Source: Flectonema sp. DT1601
Taxonomy: Eukaryota > Euglenozoa > Diplonemea > Diplonemida > Diplonemidae
DNA: 64,000 bases
Direction: 5' to 3'
Assembly (NCBI GenBank): GCA_964019425.1
Contig: OZ025842.1
Coordinates: 248,001 to 312,000 of the forward strand
The position numbers were made by a program, and so were the translations under genes. Under the pieces are notes generated by a model. It saw nothing but the letters and a program-made list of their open reading frames with translations. It was not told the origin of the DNA and did no database searches. Positions 22,526 to 31,662 of the stretch are shown piece after piece. The first letter of the stretch is position 1. Each line of letters begins with the position of its first letter.

Positions 22526-24029
22526 ATTTGAATATAATAAATCTGAGAAAAAAAAACGATAGCTATACAATACTCGTAATGTTGATCCTAGTTGCTACGA
22601 CAAATTACTACTGTCATTCAGAACAACTGAATTTAATGAAATCAGCGCTTAGTAACATACTACTGTATTTATAAATAACATGGAGTGTAAGAAGAAGATC
22701 TCGGAATCTAAAGACGGGTCAAACCCTCCATTATGGCTCTCTATGATTCTTTTTTTAGTGTTTCTACTAAAAAAAAAAAAAACACATTTCAGAAAAAAAT
22801 TGGAAATTTCGAGAATCTTCTGTTCTTTTTTTTTTTATTTTCATAATTAGTATACTCCAAGTCAAGACCCTGTTTTTTTTATAAATACAGTAATTATTCT
22901 TAAACAACTGTCTTGGAACGTTGATAGAAAAAAAAGAAACAAGAATTGGAAAATAATTAAGACCGAATCCAATCGTCCGGGGAAAGAAAGGCTATGATAA
23001 TAAGATGGTACCTGCTTCCAATCTGAAAAGTTTCTGAAAAAGGCTGTATTATCATCGGTTATCGATTCTTGGTTTTGACATCAACATTTTATTGGTTTAA
23101 ACCCAAGCTACATTCTCATACAGAAACACTTAGTAGTAAGCTTGATGGTATCGGTATATTATACTAAGCAATTGAAAAAATAAATACGTGAAAAAAAAAT
23201 GAGCATGCAAATAATTATATTAAACGAACGCAATGCCTTGAGTACAGTTCTTTTTTTTTTTTTTTTAAACAGATAAAAGACCACAACAAAATATATTTCA
23301 CTACTTAGGTCATTTTCGAAACGATATACCTAAGTTTCTTCCGGCAGAATTCAGAATCTGAAGTGGTCTGGTGCACGTTTATTTCTTTTCGTCTTTTATT
23401 TATTTTTTTTTTGTTATATAAATAAAACACATAACTAAAATACAACTATGTATCCGAGCCGCAACCATAGAGTAGTTTCCCACCAAAGATGTTGGAGTGC
23501 CTCAACAACATCCTGCCTGAGAGGATACTCGTATTTTGCCAAACACAAGAGCAGTTAGACATTAAAAGGAAAACATTCCATAATTCCAAAAAAAAAAAAA
23601 AAAAACACGCACAGCAAGGTATCACTTCTCTTCGAGTTTTTTTTTTGCCAACAAAAGCAAACAAAGACACGTGCTAATTGCAAAAACGCCGGGTGCGTCT
23701 GCAAATAAATATCACGCAGGGTCAGTTGGGTCGCAGTTGCAAGAGTTTAAGAGGCAAGGATAAACTATATAGATGACAGCAGTCGGAGGAAAATTACTGA
23801 AACTAAAAAAAATAGGATAAGTATAAGCAGGTACAACACAACCATAAGCTTATTAAAAAAACAACGACGAATATTCAACACCAAGAGAAGCCTAACGTAC
23901 TAAACAATATCTGGCAAAGACAACACAATCCAATAACACTGAAGAGAGCAAAAAGAATGAAAGAGAAAAAAAACTACTTACATCAAAAACAAAACACAAT
24001 AACTAAATTGTTTTTTAATTTTTTTTTTT

Positions 24030-24405
24030 TTTTTTTGCAAAATTTCACCGTTGACCCCCCCCCCCCAAAAAAAAAACTTTATGTTACTCCGTTGTACAAA
24101 AAAACCAAAATATCTTTGGGTCAAAGTTTCGTGTCCCGTTTTTACTTTCCCATTCAACACACACACCTATAGATTCGCGTAATGGATTGATTTGAAATCT
24201 ATTAACACACACAGTCAAGGATGTGTTGGTATATATGATAAGGATTCTGGAACTTCTGCTGTTGGAACTCAACGGTGAAAAAAAAAAATTTAAAAAAAAT
24301 AAATAAATAAAAAAAAGAGTTGTTGTGAAGAGCGAAAAATTCAGGCAGGCAACAGAAATAAAAGTTTTTGATGTAGGCAACAGAGAAGGACCTTTATTTT
24401 ATTTT
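24030..24405 (+). repeat. Family J fold-back repeat, copy 2
   Basis: TTTCACCGTTGACCCC (about 24040) is mirrored by CAACGGTGAAA (about 24270), with a second CCGTTGTAC and a final GGCAACAGAGAAGG as in copy 1. It contains a C run of about 14. Confidence 0.55.
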
Positions 24406-24439
24406 ATTCCGCGGTTGTGTAAAACACAAACATCAGACG

Positions 24440-24575
24440 GGTGAAACTTTGACAATGTAAAAACAGTAACAACTTTAGGCATTAAAAACAAAATTAATAT
24501 CAAACTTGACTGAAAAACATTTGTAGTTGTTAATCAAAAGAAAAATTACGTTTAGAAAAAAGAAAACATAAAAAG
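24440..24575 (+). repeat. Family H repeat, copy 2
   Basis: Shares AACAGTAACAACTTTAGG, AAAAACAAAATTAATAT and GAAAAATTACGTTTAGAAA with 43655-43795; a weaker copy lies near 6855. About 130 bp, non-coding. Confidence 0.65.
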
Positions 24576-25002
24576 AGAAGACTATATTTTTTGTCCCAGA
24601 AGACGTTGTCGAATCTGGTAATTCGGGGACTACGTACTAACAGGTTGAGCGTCCCATGCCTTGTATCAGACGGGGGGGGCTAACTGTTTGATTTTGTATG
24701 TAAAATACAACCGTATTATATCATAAAAAGAGAGATATTTTTGCTTTATTCAAAAATCACAGCTAAAACACTATAAAAATATTCGCACACAAACAATAAG
24801 TATAAGTATCCAGAAATTGTATTTGAAAAATGGTATCTTCACTGCGAGATGAGACTACCTTAACACTAAAGCTAATATAAATTAAATATATCTTAGAGAG
24901 CTACTCATATTACATAATACTTCGGAAAATAAGATCCCAAGGATATATCCAACAGGATGGGAAGTCGCAATCAGTCGGTAATCGAATAAACTTTAAAACA
25001 AG

Positions 25003-27255
25003 TTAAGTGATCAATACAGGACCCGTATAGGTACCGCTTACTAACCAATCAGAGGATAGAAGTTCTTTAGCAGTTGGTCGTTCGGAAGGATCTTTCGCAA
25101 GAAGAATGTTTAAGATTGACTCTGTAGAATCGTCAATATCAGGAGGAAATACTGGCTTCGAATTAGCAATTTGATAAATAATTTCCCAAGGTGAGGATTG
25201 TTGTGGCCAGGGGGGTTGCCCGTTAATCATTTCACAGATGGTGCAGCCGACTGACCAAATGTCAGCTTTGATTCCATAACCAAGTGAAGCTGACCGGATT
25301 ACTTCAGGTGCCATCCAACGAGGTGTACCAACTACGGAACACGCTCCAGCAATAGTATTGTCACTCAACATTCTAACACAACCAAAGTCAGCAAGTTTAC
25401 AACCGCCGTGATCTACTAGAATATTAGCACCTTTTACATCACGGTGTAATAGTCTATGACCATGAAGGTATTCAAGTCCTTTTACAATATCAGTAGTAAA
25501 CGTCTTCACAACAGACATTGGAAGACGGCCTCGATTCTTACTAATTAATGAGGCGACTGAACCTTCCGGAAGGTATTCCATGAGGATGCAAAACCCGGTG
25601 TTTGCAACTAATTCAGTATCGAAATACTTAATTAAATTAGGATGGTTCAATTGTTTTATAAGTTCAAATTCCTGTTGAATATTTGATACATCACAAGGAC
25701 TGTCGATTACCTTAACTGCTGCTGCTTTTCCGTCTTCCATCAGTACTTCGTAAACATCACTGAATGCTCCTCGACCAAGTTTTTTTGTTGTTACCCAATT
25801 ACCTCCTTTAATACGCAACGTTGAATCACCTCCGCTTGAACTGCTGAAGGGAGCCATCTCACAGTAGTAGTTTTGAGTTGCACGGTTTGACTTCAACTTT
25901 CTATATCGGTTACGATAAAAGAGAATTATTGCAACCAAACAGACCGTGCTACAAACACCAACAATAATTAAAAAGCTAGATGCTATTCCGTTTTCAGGAA
26001 TACTTAATTCATCGATAGGAGAGAGAGATGGAGGTGATGAAGTATCCAACATAACTTCAGGTATTGAGGTTGGTATTGAGGTTGGTATTGAGGTTGAGGG
26101 TTGGTCAGTTGGAGTAAACTTATCAGACCAATCATATTGTAAATATCGGTATCCCGTATTCCATACCACAACGACTCTGTTGGTATAACCAGGTATTAGA
26201 GTAATGCGCGGCGCTATAGACGTACCCGCTGTATGACCGTAAACGCTACTCTCTTCAGAGTAGTTGTTGGATTTAGACATATGAAATAGCTTTACATTAG
26301 CTTTAACTTCATTATTATAATCTCCAATCCAAGATACAGCAACAGTCTCACCAGCCGAAGAAACTGAGTAGGTAGACTCGCAATTTTTCAGATGGATTGC
26401 GAATTCGAAACTTGCTATTGCGCGGTAGCTGTCTGCTTTAAACAGCCTTCCAAAAAGTCGGCTATCATTGATTGAAGTTTTACCGCAGTAAACAACAAAA
26501 AAACCAACTGGATGTGACACAACAATTGAACTTTCATACTTACGATTGCCATTGCTATATCCAATATACGGTGCTAATACTGTCACAACAGGTTCACCTT
26601 CTTCTTCAATAATTGCACCTGTTGAGTTTAGTCTCAGCATTCTAATTTCGTCTGCTTCAGTGAAAACGACCACCAGCAGATCAGCTACATAAACAGCAGT
26701 GGGATGTGACCAGTGTGTCCGCTGGGCAATGATCTTTTCCTTCATGGGATAACCATCTTCTTTGAATTCACGTACACTGAAAGTATTACGCGAAAAGTAA
26801 AACAGAGCAGTTGAACCAGAACTCTTTACAACTGAACTAGTAGTTTGGAACGGGGCGACGTCATTTGCCAAGGAGTATACTTTGGTCATTAAAGTACCGT
26901 TTTTGTGAATTGTGAATCCTCCCAGTTTCGTAGGAAAGCCTTCGAAGGCAGTTATTATGTAACCAACAGCTACATTGTTAACAATGAATGGAAACATTAA
27001 ATTAAACGTCTTGGAACTGATCATGTCATCATCCACACAGACCAACGGTGCAAAGTCAATAATGACTTCACTACGTGTTAAACCTGCTTGAAATAGCAGA
27101 GGACATGTATCTCTCTGTTCATAAGAGCTCCATGTTAAAGCGAATTCTTCGCCAGCAGATGCAACAGATAACGATTCCCTGTATAGAACATTCTTATTTC
27201 CGATACCCGACCACTTCCCCACCGAGAGGTGGAATGCCAGTAGGAAGGACAGCAT
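25003..27255 (-). CDS. Receptor-like serine/threonine kinase, MEKK (STE11) type
   Basis: A 750-residue type I membrane protein. Residues 1-15 form a signal peptide (LSFLLAFHLSVG). The roughly 400-residue ectodomain has beta-rich repeats with a recurring SxxSAGE-x-x-A-x-[ST]-W word (about 30-42 and 296-309), suggesting a propeller-like fold. A TSIPTSIPTSIP stalk (about 387-399) precedes a single transmembrane segment (424-446). The cytoplasmic kinase domain (488-745) is complete: GRGAF loop (494-498), VK lysine 515, HRDVKGAN (604-611), DFG (623-625) and APE (649-651). The GTPRWMAPEV activation segment is typical of MAP3Ks. It probably couples an outside signal directly to a MAP-kinase cascade; the ligand is unknown. 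The frame extends four codons upstream only through a TTG, so the ATG at 27255 is chosen. AG acceptors lie about 18 and 52 bases before it. Intronless. Confidence 0.9.
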   Translation of the reverse strand: MLSFLLAFHLSVGKWSGIGNKNVLYRESLSVASAGEEFALTWSSYEQRDTCPLLFQAGLTRSEVIIDFAPLVCVDDDMISSKTFNLMFPFIVNNVAVGYIITAFEGFPTKLGGFTIHKNGTLMTKVYSLANDVAPFQTTSSVVKSSGSTALFYFSRNTFSVREFKEDGYPMKEKIIAQRTHWSHPTAVYVADLLVVVFTEADEIRMLRLNSTGAIIEEEGEPVVTVLAPYIGYSNGNRKYESSIVVSHPVGFFVVYCGKTSINDSRLFGRLFKADSYRAIASFEFAIHLKNCESTYSVSSAGETVAVSWIGDYNNEVKANVKLFHMSKSNNYSEESSVYGHTAGTSIAPRITLIPGYTNRVVVVWNTGYRYLQYDWSDKFTPTDQPSTSIPTSIPTSIPEVMLDTSSPPSLSPIDELSIPENGIASSFLIIVGVCSTVCLVAIILFYRNRYRKLKSNRATQNYYCEMAPFSSSSGGDSTLRIKGGNWVTTKKLGRGAFSDVYEVLMEDGKAAAVKVIDSPCDVSNIQQEFELIKQLNHPNLIKYFDTELVANTGFCILMEYLPEGSVASLISKNRGRLPMSVVKTFTTDIVKGLEYLHGHRLLHRDVKGANILVDHGGCKLADFGCVRMLSDNTIAGACSVVGTPRWMAPEVIRSASLGYGIKADIWSVGCTICEMINGQPPWPQQSSPWEIIYQIANSKPVFPPDIDDSTESILNILLAKDPSERPTAKELLSSDWLVSGTYTGPVLIT

Positions 27256-27310
27256 TACACCCCTCAATATATACTATTGCGGCATATATTTTTTTTTTCA
27301 AATAAATCTA

Positions 27311-28175
27311 ATAAAATGGATAAAGTGGAATTAAAATTGTGACAACACCTTATCGCCTAATTAGGGTCGCATTTTAATTAAAGGAGAAAGCCTGTAATTT
27401 CAATGGTTTGATTAATATGAGTTACGGTTTTTACTGTTGTTCGTTTCTCTCATGTTTTGATCACGCAAAAGACTAATCCATGTTTCTTTTCTAACGATGT
27501 GGTACCATTAAAAAATGAAATGCGGTATGCTAATGCGATGACTTTTTTTTTTTTTTTTTTTCCCGTCTTTTGCTTTTTTTTTTTTTTTTTTTTTCGTTCT
27601 CCAAAATTTACTTTGATTATTAAATTGAAAATACTAAGCGGCGTTTTATTAAACCAACCAACCACCATACTAATTAACAACATCAGCGTAATGTCTTTAC
27701 TAAGTTAAGTCATTCAAGCGGTAAAAGCTTCTTCGAATCTTTAAATGAGAACAAAATTAATTTCCCACTCAGGGGAAAGAATTTTAATATATGAAAAAAA
27801 TGATTTTCACCACGGTAGTATCACAGAGGGGGAGAGACCATTCAAGGTGAGAATCAAATATAAATTTATAAAAAAAAAAAAAAAAAGCAAACCATCTGCA
27901 ATAAAGTGACCGAAAATAAATTTCACTTCATTTCAAGGTTGCTAAAACATGACCAATACCTACACGGAGCATAAGTGCAAATCTGTAAATCATAGCGTTG
28001 TTGTTTTTTTTTTTTTTTTTTTTTTGTTTTTTTTTTAAATGAAATCAAAGCGCTGGCATGCTTACGGGGAATCAGCTACTCGATACTGCACAGCCGTAAG
28101 GCACTCACAGGCGATCTAGGGACGTAGTTTTGGAAATCGGGATGTATAATACTATAGCATAAAAAGAAATGCCGG
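27311..28175. other. Intergenic
   Basis: No gene supported. Mixed T and A runs with short frames made of phenylalanine or lysine. Nothing else distinctive was seen apart from a single TGATTTTCAC word at 27800. Confidence 0.5.
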
Positions 28176-28221
28176 CTTTTCCAATTCCAGCGACAAACGG
28201 GCTTTGGCTCGTGACCCCTCG

Positions 28222-28298
28222 TTTGGAGACACCAGTCAGGTGGGGAGTTTGGCTGGGGCGGCACATCTGTTACACATTAACGCAGGTGTCCTAAGGCA
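28222..28298 (+). rRNA. Large-subunit rRNA fragment (domain V region)
   Basis: The plus strand reads GGAGACACCAGTCAGGTGGG, then GAGTTTGGCTGGGGCGG, then AACGCAGGTGTCCTAAGGC. This is the highly conserved stretch of eukaryotic LSU rRNA around the peptidyl-transferase domain (GGTGGGGAGTTTGACTGGGG in most eukaryotes). The G in TTTGGCTGGGG and the following CACATCTGTTA match what I remember of kinetoplastid LSU rRNA. The usual downstream sequence is lost within about 15 bases, where a poly-A run begins. Upstream, possible variable-region sequence reaches perhaps 28180. It is an isolated fragment of under 150 bases between two protein genes and antisense to their transcription, so a dispersed pseudo-fragment is most likely. 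Confidence 0.8.
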
Positions 28299-28313
28299 AC
28301 GAAGGTAGAACAA

Positions 28314-28904
28314 GAAAAAAAAAAAAAAAAAAAAAAAAAGGAAATTTCAGCAACCAGCTCGATACAAAACATTAAACACAAATAAAAACACGACACGGGA
28401 TATATATGTGACGAGAAGAACCGCCTTTTTCGAAAAAAAAAAAAGGGAATTAATAAAACTCACTCTCTACGAGCTGATCGTAAAAGCGGGAACCCATCTC
28501 TATTCTTATTTAATATTTTATTATTAATGTTTCTCTCTTTATTCTATGATTGATTTTGGCGGGTTGTAATTTTTTTTATTATTTTTCCCGCAAAAAGTGG
28601 GCATTGATAGTTTTTCTTAAACGTTCTTTAACTGACTATTAATCCTCACACGCACTCGGCAGTCAACGAGATGAGAATTACACTGATTAACGTAAGGTTT
28701 TAAATAAATTATTTCGTTTTTATTTTTTGTTGTTTTCTTTTTGTTCCCGCCCAACAAGAGGAATACCCACGTGATAATCCCTTCCATGGATATGCTTGAC
28801 TTTCTAACAACTCAAGCAGCTATCTCCCAACCTGAGAGCAATCACCAAACCGTTATGTTGGTGGTAGTTATCAGTTCTCTCTCACTAAAACAGTAACATC
28901 TGTA
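28314..28904. other. Intergenic
   Basis: A/T runs and unique sequence without a supported gene. This is the 3' flank of the carrier gene at 28905. A short direct duplication or inverted repeat was not seen. Confidence 0.5.
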
Positions 28905-29723
28905 TTACCAAGCACGTTCAATCAAGAAGGAGTCCATGTGCTCGTATGCTCCAAAGAAGATAAGTCCACCCATACCAATAATTTTCACACGAGGAATCAG
29001 ACCAGATAGAAGAGCACGAGAACCTTCATCACGTTTAATACGAACTATAGTTTCAATAATGCGAGGGGTGTATGGAACACCATTCTTATCCTTACCCAAC
29101 ATAATTCTAGTTTTCGCAACGTCAAGAGGAGTCGTGAAACCAGCCGCAAGCGCTCCAGCAATAGCTCCACAGCATGAGGCTGCTAAGTTGTTTTTCTTGC
29201 CGTTTTCGTCGTAGGCGAATTTAGTTTTAAGAAGTTCCCAAAGTGGAAATTGGATAAGTGCGAATGGAATCTCACGAGCAACAGTAATTGGATAACCAGA
29301 GTAAAGACCTCCAATACCTTCATTTTTAGCGATGTCAACTACAGCAGTACGCATACTCGTGTACATACCTGCCTGAAGTCTTTGTTTGATAGTCTCTGTA
29401 GGGACTCGTACAACACATGCAGTAATTTCACCAAGACATGCAGCAGTCATGTGGTTCACAGATTGATGTTCGAAGTTTAACTTGTGTTTCGCTGATTCAT
29501 ACGTACTAAAAAACAGCGCTGCTCCCGGAGCACTTCCAAATAAAACAGGAAGCAGTCCACGGTACACTCCTTTGAATCCACCAGCCTCCCAGAAGCCATT
29601 CGGTGCCTGTAGTCTAGTCTTTATCGTGTCAAGTGGGAACAAAATAACATCCACAGCCGTTCCTGCTGCTGCACCAGAACAAAGACTCCTCACGAAGGAG
29701 AATTCTTCTTTTTTTTCAGCCAT
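28905..29723 (-). CDS. Mitochondrial S-adenosylmethionine carrier
   Basis: A 272-residue mitochondrial carrier family protein, close to the usual size of the SLC25A26/Pet8 group. Three tandem repeats each carry the family signature: PLDTIKTRLQ (about 30-39), PTETIKQRLQ (about 108-117) and PLDVAKTRIM (about 197-206). The sequence GGFKGVYRGLLPVLFGSAPGAALFFSTYE is typical of SAM carriers, which swap cytosolic S-adenosylmethionine for S-adenosylhomocysteine across the inner membrane to feed mitochondrial methylation. The substrate assignment is by resemblance; other carriers of this branch are less likely. The ATG at 29723 follows a 20-base A run (leader). The nearest good acceptor, GATTCCCGTCAG, ends at 29761 and gives a 37-base leader. 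Intronless. Confidence 0.88.
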   Translation of the reverse strand: MAEKKEEFSFVRSLCSGAAAGTAVDVILFPLDTIKTRLQAPNGFWEAGGFKGVYRGLLPVLFGSAPGAALFFSTYESAKHKLNFEHQSVNHMTAACLGEITACVVRVPTETIKQRLQAGMYTSMRTAVVDIAKNEGIGGLYSGYPITVAREIPFALIQFPLWELLKTKFAYDENGKKNNLAASCCGAIAGALAAGFTTPLDVAKTRIMLGKDKNGVPYTPRIIETIVRIKRDEGSRALLSGLIPRVKIIGMGGLIFFGAYEHMDSFLIERAW

Positions 29724-29762
29724 TTTTTTTTTTTTTTTTTTTTCTTGATGAGATTAGTAGCT

Positions 29763-30375
29763 GACGGGAATCAATATAAATTCTGAGATCAAATACTACA
29801 ATTGGAGAGCCGCGCTGACATCAACAATAAGACAATGTGTACCTAGTTAACATAGACAAAAATATGATAATAAATACAGCGCTAATACGATTACTGAGCC
29901 TAAAACAAGGAGGGAAGGAATACGGACAGAGCCCCTTTATTTTTATTTTTCATTTGATTTCCAGAATTTGATACCGTGTTGAAATGTTCTGAAAACTCCT
30001 CAAAGCCTCGAGGTACTGCTATGTTTTTTCATCCTTTTTTTGTTCCTCGCAGGAACAAAAACAGCAACACAGCAAAAAAAAAAAAAAAAAAAATGAAAAT
30101 AAATATTAATGGGAAAATAAAATAAGAGACGTGGTCTCTGATTGATTATGCGTTCTTCTGCTTTTCTTGATTTTCGAAATTGTATTATAAAAGATGAGAG
30201 GGGCTATCCGACACTAGTTGTAACGCAGTACTCAAAAGCACCTTAAACGTTAGGAGTTTAAACGAAGTAATCGAACCAAATATGCATCATTTCAGGACTA
30301 TTCTCGCAAGCATATTAGTTGGTGAGAATGTAGCCTGAAGTTGCAATTTTAGTTTTAAATTATTTACCGACTTGT
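29763..30375. other. Intergenic
   Basis: No gene supported. It contains poly-A and poly-T runs and a short inverted repeat, TTGTTCCTCGCAGGAACAA, near 30038-30056. It serves as the 3' flank of the nucleoplasmin-like gene. Confidence 0.5.
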
Positions 30376-31161
30376 TTACCTCTTACCTCCCTTCTTGCCC
30401 TTCTTTGGCTGTGGTGGTGGGGCTTGCTTTCCCTTCTTTGCTGGAGGAGCAGCAGGAGGGGCGTTTCCTATTTGTTTTAATTATAAATGGTGTCTTGTTT
30501 TTTTAGAATATATAACAGAGATAGTCATACCCTTCTGTCTCTTGACTTGCGCAGCGGCGGCAGGAGCGGCTCTCTTCTTCTGAGGTACGACTTCTGGCTC
30601 TTCTTCCTCCTCCTCGAATTCCTCAAATTCCTCCATTTCTTCAGCGAGCATCTCAAGTAGGGAAGGAGTGAGTTCCTCATCGTCGTCGTCAGAAACCTGC
30701 TCGGACTTCTTGTTCTTGGTTGGTGGTGCAGCAACCTCCTCGTCTTCTTCCTCCTCAAACTCTTCCATCATATCCATGTCTGGGTCAGCCATGAATTCCC
30801 AGTATCCAGAGATACTGATTGGGGTGTTGCTTCCCTTAGTCTTGAAAACGACTGGGGAGGAGAAGTTCAGGTCAAGTGGGGCATGGCCACAGTCCTTCAG
30901 GGTGCAGATAAGGAATTCACGACTGTTGTTTTTTTTGTTATATTATTTTTTATCGTCAACATAACACTACAAAACACAACTTAATACAAAGACCAGAACT
31001 ACATACCCGTTATCCTCAATAACCAACGAGACTGGTCCCTTTCCGTTGTGGTCAAGGGAAGCATGGGAGATGTGCAACAACAGGCCTTCCTTGACGTCGA
31101 CCTTGACTCCCTTCTGTCCCTTGATGACCTCTCCAAAAAATGCTCCGTCGCGACCGGTCAT
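30376..31161 (-). CDS. Nucleoplasmin-like histone-chaperone protein (3 exons)
   Basis: Exons 31161-31007, 30922-30531 and 30467-30376 join into 212 codons without a break. Exon 1 plus the start of exon 2 encode a nucleoplasmin-like (NPL) domain of about 100 residues: FFGEVIKGQKGVKVDVKEG, LLLHISHASLD, SLVIEDNG and then REFLICTLKDCGHAPLDLN. The same fold heads plant HD-tuin deacetylases, insect FKBP39 and the trypanosome nucleoplasmin-like protein NLP. Long acidic tracts follow (DMMEEFEEEEDEE and EEFEEFEEEEEEPE). A basic Lys/Pro/Ala tail ends in KKGKKGGKR. No FKBP domain is attached. The likely role is nuclear histone or nucleolar chaperoning. Both introns are GT-AG with GTATGT and GTATGA donors. 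The acceptor TTATTTCCTTTTAG ends at 31184, 22 bases before the ATG. Confidence 0.85.
30468..30530 (-). other. Spliceosomal intron 2 of the nucleoplasmin-like gene
   Basis: 63 bases, donor GTATGA, acceptor ACAAATAG. The single G left by exon 2 joins GA from exon 3 to restore a glycine codon, and the frame then runs to a stop after a Lys/Arg tail. Confidence 0.8.
30923..31006 (-). other. Spliceosomal intron 1 of the nucleoplasmin-like gene
   Basis: 84 bases, donor GTATGT, acceptor ACAACAG. Removal joins GG to T and continues the NPL domain as NG-REFLICTL. The intron also has an in-frame stop, so retention would truncate the domain. Confidence 0.82.
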
Positions 31162-31185
31162 TGTTGTGAATGTGATGAAATATCT

Positions 31186-31662
31186 AAAAGGAAATAATAA
31201 CAATTAGTTTTAACACACATTTGTAGTAAAGGGACAGCAGTAATAAACAATACTTTGACTCAATCATTTTATCTCCAATAAAATTTAACCTTTCATTACT
31301 TAATTCAGTTCCAGTTGAAGGCTGATGCACTTTCCAGGTCACTAAATCTCCTTACTTTTGAGTTACCATACGTAATAAGTAATTTCGGGTTTAACAGTTT
31401 TTCTATAAGCTTTTTTTCTACTGTAGTAGCTTGCATTCGAATTTTATCTGTGTGGAGTGAAGTAAATCTTCTATTTATAAAAACACTTATCAGTATTTCT
31501 TACTACACACTTTATTGTGTGTTCATCAACACTCTTATTACTTGGAAACACTGAACAGTGAAACTGAAATGATCTCGAACGAGACAAACCGAAGTGAGAG
31601 GAGGGATGTTTAGTAGCAGAATGTGATTCATGAGTCGATCACCGAACTGTCGAATGAGTTTT
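31186..31662. other. Intergenic between WDR33-like and nucleoplasmin-like genes
   Basis: About 480 bases with no supported gene. The minus-strand side should hold the 3' UTR and poly(A) site of the WDR33-like gene and the pyrimidine tract of the next gene. No fold-back repeat is present, unlike in most longer gaps. Confidence 0.5.

Larger units (their letters stand above)
22545..25002. other. Intergenic with J and H repeats
   Basis: No gene supported. Contains repeat J copy 2 (24030-24405) and repeat H copy 2 (24440-24575). A short palindromic word, CAGGTTGAGCG...CCTTGTA (24640-24680), recurs at 33850-33875. Confidence 0.5.

Noticed and set aside
25946-26188. Plus-strand frame with a repeated GIEV word
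   Set aside because: It is the antisense shadow of the TSIP stalk of the receptor kinase.
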